From the NCBI GenBank assembly GCA_017854485.1, contig JAFMHN010000005.1, forward strand, positions 1 through 64,000: 64,000 bases of DNA, in the 5' to 3' direction. Numbering within the stretch: the stretch's first letter is position 1; every line of letters begins with the position of its first letter. The notes beneath the pieces were generated by a model that saw nothing but the letters and a program-made list of their open reading frames with translations, ran no database searches and was not told the origin of the DNA. The stretch is from Aquiluna sp. Its GTDB lineage: Bacteria > Actinomycetota > Actinomycetes > Actinomycetales > Microbacteriaceae. Below are positions 28,934-38,649 of the stretch, in pieces. Made by a program: the position numbers and the translations under genes.

Positions 28934-29347
28934 TTAGTGGGCGTGAGCGCCGCGGCTGTATTCAAATACGAACCCAACCACTGCAACCACCGCGAATGGC
29001 AGCGCGATAAAGGTCAGCCACCAGCCCACAGCAAGTGATGCGAACGCTACGGCGCTAGACAGACCCAACATCAGTGGCCACCAGCTCCAAGGGCTGAAGA
29101 ACCCAACCTCACCTGATTCGTCAGCAATATCACCGTCAAGTCGATCTTCAGGCAGCTCAGCACTACGTCGCATTCCGCTGTAAAGGTAGAAGGCGATGAA
29201 TAGTGACAGAATCACCAACAATCCGATGGCAGCTGTTCCAATAGGCTCCACGGCACCGAAGTACAAGTGCGACCAAATGCCGTATCCGATGTCTGCAACC
29301 GTGAAGTAGGCAGCCATAACCAGAAGCAGAATTATGTTGGAGCGCAT
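28934..29347 (-). CDS. ctaF: Cytochrome c oxidase subunit IV, actinobacterial
   Basis: Membrane protein after ctaD; GEVGFFSPWSWWPLMLG. Confidence 0.85.
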   Translation of the reverse strand: MRSNIILLLVMAAYFTVADIGYGIWSHLYFGAVEPIGTAAIGLLVILSLFIAFYLYSGMRRSAELPEDRLDGDIADESGEVGFFSPWSWWPLMLGLSSAVAFASLAVGWWLTFIALPFAVVAVVGFVFEYSRGAHAH

Positions 29348-31035
29348 TAGCTGATGCCTTCCTTTGAGTAGGAAGCCTTAGCTTCAGGTGCGGCGTGCTC
29401 TGGGTAGTTCAGGTCAAAAGCAGGCGACTCTGATCGAATTCTTGGAATTGAGTGGAAGTTGTGTCGAGGTAGAGGAGACTCGGTTGCCCATTCCAAGGAC
29501 CTTCCGTAGCCCCAAGGGTCCTTCAGCTCCACCATTTTGCCTTTGCGCGCAGTGATCCAGACATTGAAGAAGAATGGGATCATCGACAGCGCCAGGAGCG
29601 CTGCTCCAGCAGTCGAAATCAGGTTCATTTCGGTGAATCCATCTTCTGGGAGGTATGTGGCGTATCGCCTAGGCATGCCGACCACTCCCAGCCAGTGCTG
29701 GATCAAGAAGGTTGTGTGGAAGCCAATGAAAAGAACCCAGAAGTGAATCTTTCCAAGGCGCTCGTTCAGCATCTTGCCGGTGAACTTTGGCCACCAGAAG
29801 TAGAAACCGGCGAACATGGCAAACACAACGGTTCCAAAGACCACGTAGTGGAAGTGAGCCACCACAAAGTAACTGTCGGAGATGTGGAAGTCCAAGGCAG
29901 GAGAAGCAAGAATAACCCCGGTCAATCCTCCAAATACGAAGCTGACTAGGAACCCTAGGCTCCAAAGCATCGGGGTTTCGTAGGTTATCGACCCGCGCCA
30001 GAGCGTACCAATCCAGTTGAAGATCTTCACGCCCGTAGGGACGGCGATCAACATTGTGGTGAACGCGAAGAATGGCAACAGAACCTGACCAGTCACGTAC
30101 ATGTGGTGAGCCCAAACTGTCATTGACAGCGCGGCGATGGCGATAGTTGCGTAAACCAAGGTCTTGTAGCCAAAGATTGGCTTACGGCTAAAGACCGGGA
30201 AGATCTCCGAGACAATTCCGAAGAACGGCAGCGCAATGATGTAAACCTCTGGGTGCCCAAAGAACCAGAACAGGTGTTGCCACAGCATCGCTCCGCCATT
30301 TTCAGGGTCAAAAATGTGCGCACCAAACTGCCGGTCCGCGCCGAGGGCAAACAAGGCCGCCGCAAGTGGCGGGAAGCACATGATGATAAGAATTGATGTG
30401 ACAAGTGTGTTCCAGGTGAAAATCGGCATGCGCCACATGGTCATGCCTGGTGCTCGCATGGTGATGATGGTGGTGATGAAGTTCACTCCACCAAGAATCG
30501 TTCCAAAACCAGACAGGGCCAGACCAAAGACCCAGAGGTCACCACCGATTCCCGGAGAGAAAGTGGTGTTCGAAAGCGGAGCATAGGCGAACCAGCCGAA
30601 GCTTGCAGCGCCCTGTGGCGTGAAGAATCCAGAAACGGCAATCAAGCTGCCAAAGCTGAAGAACCAGTAGGCAATTGCGTTCAGTCTTGGGAATGCAACG
30701 TCCGGTGCTCCAATTTGGACCGGCATCAAGACGTTGGCAAAGCCAGCAAACAAAGGAGTTGCGAACATCAAAAGCATGATGGTTCCGTGCATGGTGAACA
30801 GCTGGTTGTACTGCTCCTTGGTTGCAACAATCTCAAGTCCAGGAAGCGCTAGCTGCGCCCTGATGACCAGAGCCATGACGCCACCTAGCAGGAAGTATAG
30901 GAACGAAGTGATTAGATACAGATACCCAATCTTCTTGTGGTCGGTTGTAGTCAGCCAGTCAACAAGAATCTGACCCTTTGTGCGCTTTGGCACGAATGAG
31001 CTTGGGTTCTTGACTGTCTCGGTAATTGTTGCCAT
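29347..31035 (-). CDS. ctaD: Cytochrome c oxidase subunit I
   Basis: [15 protein letters not shown] ... [22 protein letters not shown] ... [15 protein letters not shown]. Confidence 0.97.
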   Translation of the reverse strand: MATITETVKNPSSFVPKRTKGQILVDWLTTTDHKKIGYLYLITSFLYFLLGGVMALVIRAQLALPGLEIVATKEQYNQLFTMHGTIMLLMFATPLFAGFANVLMPVQIGAPDVAFPRLNAIAYWFFSFGSLIAVSGFFTPQGAASFGWFAYAPLSNTTFSPGIGGDLWVFGLALSGFGTILGGVNFITTIITMRAPGMTMWRMPIFTWNTLVTSILIIMCFPPLAAALFALGADRQFGAHIFDPENGGAMLWQHLFWFFGHPEVYIIALPFFGIVSEIFPVFSRKPIFGYKTLVYATIAIAALSMTVWAHHMYVTGQVLLPFFAFTTMLIAVPTGVKIFNWIGTLWRGSITYETPMLWSLGFLVSFVFGGLTGVILASPALDFHISDSYFVVAHFHYVVFGTVVFAMFAGFYFWWPKFTGKMLNERLGKIHFWVLFIGFHTTFLIQHWLGVVGMPRRYATYLPEDGFTEMNLISTAGAALLALSMIPFFFNVWITARKGKMVELKDPWGYGRSLEWATESPLPRHNFHSIPRIRSESPAFDLNYPEHAAPEAKASYSKEGIS

Positions 31036-31895
31036 TAGCCTTCGCTCCTAATCGATGGGTCTCCACCAGGAAGATTTTGATTTCGGTCATACTCGGTTGA
31101 CAGCTGGCCAACATTGCCACGGGCTGCCAAGGAAGCCATCTCGGAATCGTATTCAGCCTGAGAGACCACCTTGACGTTGAACAGCATCATCGAGTGGTAT
31201 TCACCGCAAAGCTCCGCACACTTGCCAACATAGGTGCCCTCCTTCATTGGAGTGAAATACATCTTGTTGGTCACTCCTGGAAACATGTCCTTTTTGTATA
31301 GGAAATCAACTACCCAGAATGAGTGAATAACATCGCGAGAACTCAAGTCGATCTGGACCGACTTGTTTACCGGCAAGTACAAAGTTGGCAAGGTGTCGAA
31401 GACATTCTCTTCAGTGCCGGTGAACTGGGCTTGGATGCCGCTGTCAAAGGTGTTCTCGTCAACGTAGTTGAAGTCCCAGCTCCACTGTTTCGCAATTACT
31501 TCGATGTGGACATCGGGATTCTCAGTTTTGGCCTCGATTGCAGTCATGTCTCTGGCGGTAAAGGCGAAGAAGCCAAGCACCAAAATCAGTGGAACTACTG
31601 TGAACAAAGTCTCGATTGGGAGGTTGTAGCGAAGCTGAGCAGGCATTCCGGTCTCGCCCTTGCGGCGACGGTAAACGATTAGAGCCCAGGCCATTAGGCC
31701 CCAGGAAACTACTCCAACAGCCAGTAGCACGATCCAAGATGTGGTCCAAAGGCCGATAATTCGGTCGGTGTGGTTGGTAACCCCGGAGGCGTCCGGCAAA
31801 AAGCCGCGCTGGGCCTCTGGGCTACATCCAGCCAGAAGTAAAGATATGCCGGAAATAGCTGCGATTGCAGCTATACGAGAACGGTTTTTACTCAA
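31035..31895 (-). CDS. ctaC: Cytochrome c oxidase subunit II
   Basis: Lipobox LAGC, CuA motif [14 protein letters not shown]. Confidence 0.95.
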   Translation of the reverse strand: MSKNRSRIAAIAAISGISLLLAGCSPEAQRGFLPDASGVTNHTDRIIGLWTTSWIVLLAVGVVSWGLMAWALIVYRRRKGETGMPAQLRYNLPIETLFTVVPLILVLGFFAFTARDMTAIEAKTENPDVHIEVIAKQWSWDFNYVDENTFDSGIQAQFTGTEENVFDTLPTLYLPVNKSVQIDLSSRDVIHSFWVVDFLYKKDMFPGVTNKMYFTPMKEGTYVGKCAELCGEYHSMMLFNVKVVSQAEYDSEMASLAARGNVGQLSTEYDRNQNLPGGDPSIRSEG

Positions 31896-31973
31896 TCGAA
31901 CATCCTTCTAAAGTCGCTTCAGACGTGCCAATTCTAACCGACCAAGGGCATCAAACGAGCCAAAAACTCGGGA

Positions 31974-32315
31974 TTAGCTAAATGAATCTCCGCAGGCGCA
32001 GCTACCTTCTGCGTTGGGATTGTCGATTGTAAACCCCTGTTTTTGGATTGTGTCCTCAAAATCAATTGAGGCACCGTCGAGATATGGAACACTCATTGGG
32101 TCTACGACTACCTGAACGCCATCAAAATCAACGACTGCGTCGATTTCTTCTAGCTGCTCATCGAAGAACAATTGGTAAATCAGACCGGAACAGCCACCAG
32201 GCTGAACCGAAACCCTAAGGCGCAAGTCGTCTCGGCCCTCTCCCGCTAGCAGCGAGCGAACCTTTGATACGGCTGTGTCGGTGAGCTTTACACCGTGAGT
32301 TGCTACCTGTGTCAT
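31974..32315 (-). CDS. erpA: HesB/IscA/ErpA-type Fe-S assembly protein
   Basis: LRLRVSVQPGGCSGLIYQLFFDE ... NAEGSCACGDSF. Confidence 0.9.
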   Translation of the reverse strand: MTQVATHGVKLTDTAVSKVRSLLAGEGRDDLRLRVSVQPGGCSGLIYQLFFDEQLEEIDAVVDFDGVQVVVDPMSVPYLDGASIDFEDTIQKQGFTIDNPNAEGSCACGDSFS

Positions 32316-32343
32316 TGTTTTCCTCCGTCCACTAGTTTAACCG

Positions 32344-33744
32344 CTATCGGGTCATGTCATTCCCGTTTAACAACATCAAGGCCTGGGCAAGTATGGCTCG
32401 GCGCAGCGTTGGAAGGTGCTGTGACTCATTCGGAGAATGAGCGCGCGAATCAGGCTCTTCAACCCCAGTAACAAGAATTTCGGCATTCGGGAACCGCTCA
32501 GCAAATTCTGAAATAAAGGGAATCGAGCCACCAATTCCGATATTGACGCTTGGGTTTGGCCAGGCAATTCCAAAGGCCTCATGGGCCATTGGGGCGGCCC
32601 AGCCATTCTTTGCCAGATAACCAGGTCCCTTTTCACTTCTACCAAACTCGACAACGGCTCCCTCCGGAGCATGTGCTGAGATGTGCTGGCGAAGCAATTC
32701 CAGCCCAGTGTCAGGATCTTGGCTCGGAGCCAACCGCAACGAAATGCGCGCCCTGGACTCAGGCTGAGCGGTGTTTGATGACACGTCCACCTGCGGAATG
32801 TCCATTCCAATGACGGTCACCGCAGGCTCGCCCCAGATTTGCTGGGTTGCAGATTTGGTCCCAAGTCGCTTCACGCCCGGCAGCAAGCCGGCGGCAACAC
32901 CGAACTCCGCATCGCTTAGATCGGGGCCATCCACGGGTATTGAATCAAGGCCCGCTATTGCGACGTTGCCCTGGTCATCGGTGAGCGTGGCCAAAAGCTT
33001 GATCATGGCGCCAGTCGCGTCGGGCAGGGGCCCGCCATACATGCCTGAGTGAACCGCGTGGTCAAGGGTGCGAATAGTGAAGGTCTGCGACACCATCGCT
33101 CGCAAGGAAGTGGTCAGCGCCGGAACATCTTCGCTCCAGTTGCCGCTGTCGGCAACGATGATTAAGTCCGCTTCTAGGTCAGCCTGGTTCTCTCGGAGAA
33201 AGTTCGGGAAAGACTCAGAGCCGGCTTCCTCCTCACCCTCTATGAAAACGGTGATGCCAAGCCGGAGGTTTGGAGCTAGCTGCTTCAGAGTTTTGAGCGA
33301 ATACAGGTGCGTGATGATGCCGGACTTGTCATCCGATGCTCCCCTGCCAAATAAGCGGTCCCCAACCAGTGTCGCCTCAAAGGGCTCGGTCTTCCAAAGC
33401 TCCCTGGCACCCGGAGGCTGAACGTCGTGGTGCGCGTAGAGCAACACATGCGGGGCATCGGATGCCCCCGCTCGCCTGGCAACAATTGCCGGCGCGCCAA
33501 GCTCGCCGTCTGGCTTAGCTGACCTGCGAATTTCAACTGTGTCAAAGACCTGAAGCGCCTCAAGCTCTGCGGCAACTGCAGCTGCCGATCGATCGAGGTT
33601 GTTCGGATCAAAGCTTTCCCAAGCTATTCCAGGAATTTTGACCAGCTTTCCCAGGGTCGCGACAGCTTCTGGGAATTGCGAATTCACGAATTCAGATGCT
33701 GGTTCAATCCAACTTTGGTTCAAGGGAGTGAATGTAAATGCCAT
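32344..33744 (-). CDS. M20 family dipeptidase
   Basis: LLYAHHDVQPPG ... FGRGASDDKSGI ... FIEGEEEAGSESF. Confidence 0.92.
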   Translation of the reverse strand: MAFTFTPLNQSWIEPASEFVNSQFPEAVATLGKLVKIPGIAWESFDPNNLDRSAAAVAAELEALQVFDTVEIRRSAKPDGELGAPAIVARRAGASDAPHVLLYAHHDVQPPGARELWKTEPFEATLVGDRLFGRGASDDKSGIITHLYSLKTLKQLAPNLRLGITVFIEGEEEAGSESFPNFLRENQADLEADLIIVADSGNWSEDVPALTTSLRAMVSQTFTIRTLDHAVHSGMYGGPLPDATGAMIKLLATLTDDQGNVAIAGLDSIPVDGPDLSDAEFGVAAGLLPGVKRLGTKSATQQIWGEPAVTVIGMDIPQVDVSSNTAQPESRARISLRLAPSQDPDTGLELLRQHISAHAPEGAVVEFGRSEKGPGYLAKNGWAAPMAHEAFGIAWPNPSVNIGIGGSIPFISEFAERFPNAEILVTGVEEPDSRAHSPNESQHLPTLRRAILAQALMLLNGNDMTR

Positions 33745-33750
33745 GGCTGT

Positions 33751-33756
33751 AATCTA
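33751..33756 (-). promoter_or_regulatory. Predicted -10 (TAGATT) of leaderless M20 peptidase promoter
   Basis: TAGATT-N6-ATG(33744). Confidence 0.55.
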
Positions 33757-33775
33757 GGGCATATAGGACAAGAGG

Positions 33776-34324
33776 TTGAAGATGACTGATGAGCAAAACC
33801 CCGGAGTCGGCAAAGGTCGCCCAACACCAGCCCGCAAGGAGCGCGAGCAGGCTCGTAAGAGGCCACTGGTAGGCGATCGAAGCAAAGCAGCTCAGCACGC
33901 AGACAAGGAAAAAGTGCGCGCTGAAAGACAGAAGGCCAGGCAGGGCATGATGGCTGGTGAAGAGCGCTATCTCGGCGCCAGAGACAAGGGTGTTCAGCGT
34001 CGACTAGCCAGAGATGTGGTTGATGCCAGATTCACTGCCGGTGAGCTAGTGCTTCCGATGTTGTTCCTGGTGGTAATGCTGACTTTTATTGATTCAGTCC
34101 AGCTCCAACTCATTGCCCTATTTGCAATGTGGGGTCTTTTCCTGGTTGTGGCTGTTGACGCATTTTTTGTTGGCCGCGCCGTCAAGAAAAAGGTGGCCAA
34201 GAGGCACGGTTCCGAAAATCTCGAGGGCGGTCTAGCTTGGTACGGAGCGATGCGCTCGATCCAAATGCGTGGACTGAGAATTCCAAAGCCACAGGTTGCA
34301 CGATTCACCAAATTTGAAGACTAA
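33776..34324 (+). CDS. DUF3043-like membrane protein
   Basis: Basic N-terminus, KGRPTPARKEREQARKRPL, two TM helices; start may be ATG 33782. Confidence 0.8.
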   Translation: MKMTDEQNPGVGKGRPTPARKEREQARKRPLVGDRSKAAQHADKEKVRAERQKARQGMMAGEERYLGARDKGVQRRLARDVVDARFTAGELVLPMLFLVVMLTFIDSVQLQLIALFAMWGLFLVVAVDAFFVGRAVKKKVAKRHGSENLEGGLAWYGAMRSIQMRGLRIPKPQVARFTKFED

Positions 34325-34353
34325 TAACAAAAACTAAAGACGAAGGAGTCGCC

Positions 34354-35352
34354 ATGCAGCACAGGTACCTAGGAAATTCTGGCCTAAAGATTTCTGAAAT
34401 TATTTACGGAAACTGGCTGACCCACGGCTCCCAGGTTGAGGACCAGCAAGCCATCAAGACCGTTCACGCAGCCCTTGATGGCGGAATCACCACTTTCGAC
34501 ACCGCCGATGTCTATGCCAACCTTGCTGCCGAAAAGGTGATGGGTGATGCCCTCAAGGGCCAGCGACGCGAGGGGCTTGAAATACTGACAAAGGTTTACT
34601 GGCCAGTTGCCGAAAAGGGTCCAAACGACGTCGGGCTAAGCCGTAAACACATTATGGAGTCGATCGATGGCTCTCTCAAGCGACTCCAGACCGACTACGT
34701 CGATCTATATCAGGCGCACCGGTTCGACTATGAGACCCCTCTTGAAGAAACCATGCAGGCTTTTGGCGACTTGGTCAGAATGGGGAAGGTCCTCTACGTG
34801 GGCGTTTCTGAATGGAATGCCGAGCAAATTCGCGAGGGTCAAGCGCTGGCTTCTCAGATGGGCTACCGACTAATCTCCAACCAGCCGCAATACTCGATGC
34901 TGTGGCGCGTGATCGAAGAGAAGGTTGTGCCAACCAGCCAGGAGCTGGGTCTGAGCCAAATTGTTTGGTCTCCCCTGGCCCAGGGCGTGCTTACCGGTAA
35001 ATACCTTCCTGGTGCCGAGCTGCCCGCAGATTCAAGAGCTGCCAACTCAGAAATCGGCGGCTTCATGGAGAAGTTCCTGGGTGATGACCTGCTTACAAAG
35101 ATTCAGAAGCTAATTCCCCTGGCCGAGCAGCTTGAGCTGAGCTTGGCGCAGTTCTCGATTGCTTGGGTGCTTCAGAACAAGAACATCGCTGCCGCAATCG
35201 TGGGTGCCTCGAAGCCTGAGCAAATCGCCTCGAACATCAAGGCCTCTGGCGTGGAGATCCCGGCCGAACTAATGAAGCAGGCCGATGACATTCTTGGGGA
35301 CTCAATTGTGAGAGATCCGGAACTAACTAAGAGCCCAGAAACTAGGCCCTAG
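34354..35352 (+). CDS. Aldo/keto reductase
   Basis: FDTADVYANLAAEKVMGDAL ... DYVDLYQAHRFD ... NQPQYSMLWR. Confidence 0.92.
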   Translation: MQHRYLGNSGLKISEIIYGNWLTHGSQVEDQQAIKTVHAALDGGITTFDTADVYANLAAEKVMGDALKGQRREGLEILTKVYWPVAEKGPNDVGLSRKHIMESIDGSLKRLQTDYVDLYQAHRFDYETPLEETMQAFGDLVRMGKVLYVGVSEWNAEQIREGQALASQMGYRLISNQPQYSMLWRVIEEKVVPTSQELGLSQIVWSPLAQGVLTGKYLPGAELPADSRAANSEIGGFMEKFLGDDLLTKIQKLIPLAEQLELSLAQFSIAWVLQNKNIAAAIVGASKPEQIASNIKASGVEIPAELMKQADDILGDSIVRDPELTKSPETRP

Positions 35353-36335
35353 CCAGTAAGAGACTTGGCCCAGGCTGGGCCGCCATAGACAAAACCGGTG
35401 TAGCCCTGGACTAGGTCTGCGCCTAGATCGATTCGCTGCTGAAGGTCTGACCTGGTAAACACTCCACCGACAGAGATGACCGTCTTATCTGTATCCAGCC
35501 CTGCTCTAATCAACCCAAGCACTTCCAGCGCGCGCTCCTGAAGCATTGGCCCACTGAGTCCGCCTGACTCCCCCGTGTTAGCCTCAGCAATCAAATTCGA
35601 CCTTGAAAGAGTGGTGTTGGTGGCCACCATTCCGGCCAAATTCAGTTCATTTACAAGCGCGGTGACGGCTTCGATGTCTGAAGTGGCAAGATCCGGGGCA
35701 ATCTTTAGTAATACCGGAGTGGAACCCGAAACCTTCAAGACGGCGGTCAAAATTGGTCGCAATGCGTCTACCTGCTGCAAGTCCCGAAGTCCTGCAGTGT
35801 TAGGGGAAGAAACATTGATCACCAGGTAGTCGGCAAGTGGGGCCAGCTTGGTTGCGGCCAGCTCATAGTCCGAGGCAGCATCTTGAGCGCTGGTGTCCTT
35901 GTTCTTGCCGATATTTATGCCAATAACCGGCAGTGGAACACCCGAGTTGCGAAGGGTTCTGATTCGCTCGGCCACAACATCAGCGCCCTCGTTATTGAAA
36001 CCCATTCGGTTTATCAAGGCTCTGTTTTTTGGCAGGCGAAATAATCTGGGCTTTGGGTTTCCAGGCTGGGCCCTAGGAGTAACGGTTCCGATTTCAACAT
36101 GTCCAAAGCCAAGAGCGTGCAGCTCCCTGATCAACTGCCCGTTTTTGTCAAAGCCGGCAGCCATCCCCAGAAGGTTTTCGAAATTCAAGCCCATTACCGA
36201 GTAGCTGTTTGTAGCTTTTGGTGCTCGAAGCAGACCCAGGATTCGGGCTGCTTTTAGGCCGGCTACAACCAATTCGTGGGCGAACTCTGGATCAAGCTTC
36301 TGAAAGAAGGCCCGAAAGATGAACCGATAGAACAA
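35349..36335 (-). CDS. pyrD: Dihydroorotate dehydrogenase (quinone)
   Basis: GMAAGFDKNG ... VINVSSPNTAGLRDLQ ... GGLSGPMLQ. Confidence 0.95.
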   Translation of the reverse strand: MFYRFIFRAFFQKLDPEFAHELVVAGLKAARILGLLRAPKATNSYSVMGLNFENLLGMAAGFDKNGQLIRELHALGFGHVEIGTVTPRAQPGNPKPRLFRLPKNRALINRMGFNNEGADVVAERIRTLRNSGVPLPVIGINIGKNKDTSAQDAASDYELAATKLAPLADYLVINVSSPNTAGLRDLQQVDALRPILTAVLKVSGSTPVLLKIAPDLATSDIEAVTALVNELNLAGMVATNTTLSRSNLIAEANTGESGGLSGPMLQERALEVLGLIRAGLDTDKTVISVGGVFTRSDLQQRIDLGADLVQGYTGFVYGGPAWAKSLTG

Positions 36336-36339
36336 CTTT

Positions 36340-36780
36340 TTAGCCCCTCAGACTCTCGATTGCAGCTTCAAAGTCATCAAGTGAGTCCCAAGCTTGGTAG
36401 ACGCTGGCAAATCGCATAAAAGCAACGTGATCCAAATTACGCAATGGCTCAAGGATCGCAAGCCCAATGTCCTGCGCCTCAATTGAGGCAGCGCCGGTTG
36501 CCCTTAGAGCTTCCTCCACTTGCTGGGCAAGCAATGCTAGGTCCGCATCAGTAACTGGCCTGCCCTGGCAGGCCTTTCTAACTCCAGAGACGATCTTGTC
36601 TCTCGAGAATGCTTCTGTCACTCCGCTGCGCTTAGTGACCATGACGCTGGCTGTTTCAATGGTGGTGAAACGCTTTTGGCACTCCGGGCACTGCCGACGC
36701 CTTCTGATAGCAGACCCGTCATCGCTGGTTCGAGAATCAACCACTCTGGAATCAGAGTTCCTGCAAAATGGACAGTGCAT
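36340..36780 (-). CDS. nrdR: Transcriptional repressor NrdR
   Basis: [42 protein letters not shown]. Confidence 0.97.
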   Translation of the reverse strand: MHCPFCRNSDSRVVDSRTSDDGSAIRRRRQCPECQKRFTTIETASVMVTKRSGVTEAFSRDKIVSGVRKACQGRPVTDADLALLAQQVEEALRATGAASIEAQDIGLAILEPLRNLDHVAFMRFASVYQAWDSLDDFEAAIESLRG

Positions 36781-38078
36781 TATTGCTCCTCAAATCGGAT
36801 CGCCCCGGCCCTGCCGTGAGCTGATAGAGACTCAGCTTCAGAGAATCTCACCAGGCTGTCAACAACGCTCTTCAACCCCTGCTTCGAGTAGTTGATGTGC
36901 TGCTGGGATCTCAGAAAAGTTGCCACGCCCAATCCAGAGGAGAATTTTGCCTGCTCCCCGGTTGGTAGGACGTGATTTGAGCCAGCCAAGTAATCCCCCA
37001 GGCTCACCGGAGAGTATTCACCAATAAACACAGCACCGGCATTGGTAATTTGCGATGCAACCGCCTGGCTATCTGCACAGTGGATCTCTAAGTGCTCGGT
37101 GGCGTAGGCGTTTGCAACTTGAATCGCGGACTCAATACTTTCCACCAGAACCAATGCCGACTGAACCCCGGCCAGGGCCTGACTAATCCTTGAGTAATTG
37201 GCAGCCAGTGGAATTTGCTTGTCAAGCGCCTGCTCCACAGCCACAATCAATGCGGGGCTATTTGTGACCAGCACGGCGGCGGCATTTGGATCGTGCTCAG
37301 CCTGCGAAATCAAGTCTGCAGCCACGAACTCCGGGTTTGCCGTTTGATCTGCGATGATCAAAATTTCAGTTGGGCCTGCCTCGGAATCGATTCCGATCAC
37401 TCCTCGCAGTTGCCGCTTGGCTGCCGCCACAAAGATGTTCCCGGGGCCAGTGACCATCGCTACAGGCTCCAAGTCAATCTCGGGTATGCCATAGGCAAAG
37501 GCGGCAACTGCAGTTGCTCCTCCCATTGCATAAACCTCATCTATGCCAAGTAATTCACAGGTCGCGAGCACACTACGACTTGGCAATCCGTCTTTCTGAG
37601 CCGGTGAAGTAACCGCAATTCTTGGCACTTTTGCAACCTGGGCCGGAACCACGTTCATGACAACACTTGAGGGGTATACGGCTTTGCCGCCCGGCACATA
37701 GAGACCCACCGAATCAACCGGAACAAACCTTTGAGTGACTTGCGCCCCGGAATCCAGTTCAACGGTGAGCTCGGTGGGCACAGTTGCTTCGGAGACCTTC
37801 CGCACCCTGGAAATCGCGACCTCAATGGCAGCTCTTAGCTCCGGATCCATTTCCTGAAGAGCGGCAACCAGCTCAGTTTTTGGGACCCGGAAGTCGATGT
37901 TGACAAGGCCGTCAAACTTCTCGGCGTGACTTGTCAGGGCAGCAATTGACTGGTCCTTGACTTCGGCGATTATCTGCGAAACCACCTCTTGAACCGAATC
38001 AATAGTTACAACTGCTCGAGGCAGTAATTCTGTGACCATGGCAGGGTTTACTGGAGAAGTAATTTCAATCTTCCGCAC
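36780..38078 (-). CDS. hisD: Histidinol dehydrogenase
   Basis: [23 protein letters not shown] ... [14 protein letters not shown] ... [14 protein letters not shown]. Confidence 0.97.
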   Translation of the reverse strand: MRKIEITSPVNPAMVTELLPRAVVTIDSVQEVVSQIIAEVKDQSIAALTSHAEKFDGLVNIDFRVPKTELVAALQEMDPELRAAIEVAISRVRKVSEATVPTELTVELDSGAQVTQRFVPVDSVGLYVPGGKAVYPSSVVMNVVPAQVAKVPRIAVTSPAQKDGLPSRSVLATCELLGIDEVYAMGGATAVAAFAYGIPEIDLEPVAMVTGPGNIFVAAAKRQLRGVIGIDSEAGPTEILIIADQTANPEFVAADLISQAEHDPNAAAVLVTNSPALIVAVEQALDKQIPLAANYSRISQALAGVQSALVLVESIESAIQVANAYATEHLEIHCADSQAVASQITNAGAVFIGEYSPVSLGDYLAGSNHVLPTGEQAKFSSGLGVATFLRSQQHINYSKQGLKSVVDSLVRFSEAESLSAHGRAGAIRFEEQ

Positions 38079-38124
38079 GCGCTACCCCGCTTTATAAATC
38101 CGAATGCCCTAACCTTATCGGGAC

Positions 38125-38649
38125 ATGACTATTGAATCAGACTACTTCGACCTTTCGGGTCCAGACGCACTCAAAACCGTATTCCGAAACCACGCAACCG
38201 GTATATCGCTGGTGACAGCTGCTGATCAGTCCGGCAATCCAATCGGTTTCACCGCATCTTCTGTTACTTCGCTCGGATCCAACCCGCCGCTGGTGTCCCT
38301 AAACATAGCTCAGGGTTCCTCTACCTATCCCGAGGTAGTACCGGGCAAACTGATGGCCATTCACACCCTGGATGCTGAGAGCCTCGAACTTGCGATTCGA
38401 TTGGCTGGGCCGAAAGAGCAGCGATTCACTGACAATAACTTCAGTCAAGGCCCGGAGGGGGCACCGATTTTCACCGATGCGTCCTCAGTTTTGCTGGCAC
38501 GGGTCATCAATAAATTCGAAGTTGCGTCAAACGCAGTCGTGGTGTTGTCGGCGGAGACTGCTCACTTGAATAGATCCTGCGAGACTCCGCTGGTTTACTT
38601 CCAACGCGGCTACCACACCATCGGAGCCAGACTGCAGGACAACTTCTAA
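38125..38649 (+). CDS. Flavin reductase family protein
   Basis: FRNHATGISLVTAADQSGNPIGFTASSVTSLGSNPPLVSLN. Confidence 0.9.
   Translation: MTIESDYFDLSGPDALKTVFRNHATGISLVTAADQSGNPIGFTASSVTSLGSNPPLVSLNIAQGSSTYPEVVPGKLMAIHTLDAESLELAIRLAGPKEQRFTDNNFSQGPEGAPIFTDASSVLLARVINKFEVASNAVVVLSAETAHLNRSCETPLVYFQRGYHTIGARLQDNF

Noticed and set aside
35367-35381. GGCCCAG-G-CTGGGCC inverted repeat near AKR/pyrD stops as a terminator
   Set aside because: No U-tract on either strand; likely coding constraint in pyrD
38110-38125. TAACCT upstream of the flavin reductase as a leaderless promoter
   Set aside because: Spacing to ATG is 9 nt, outside the 6-7 nt pattern
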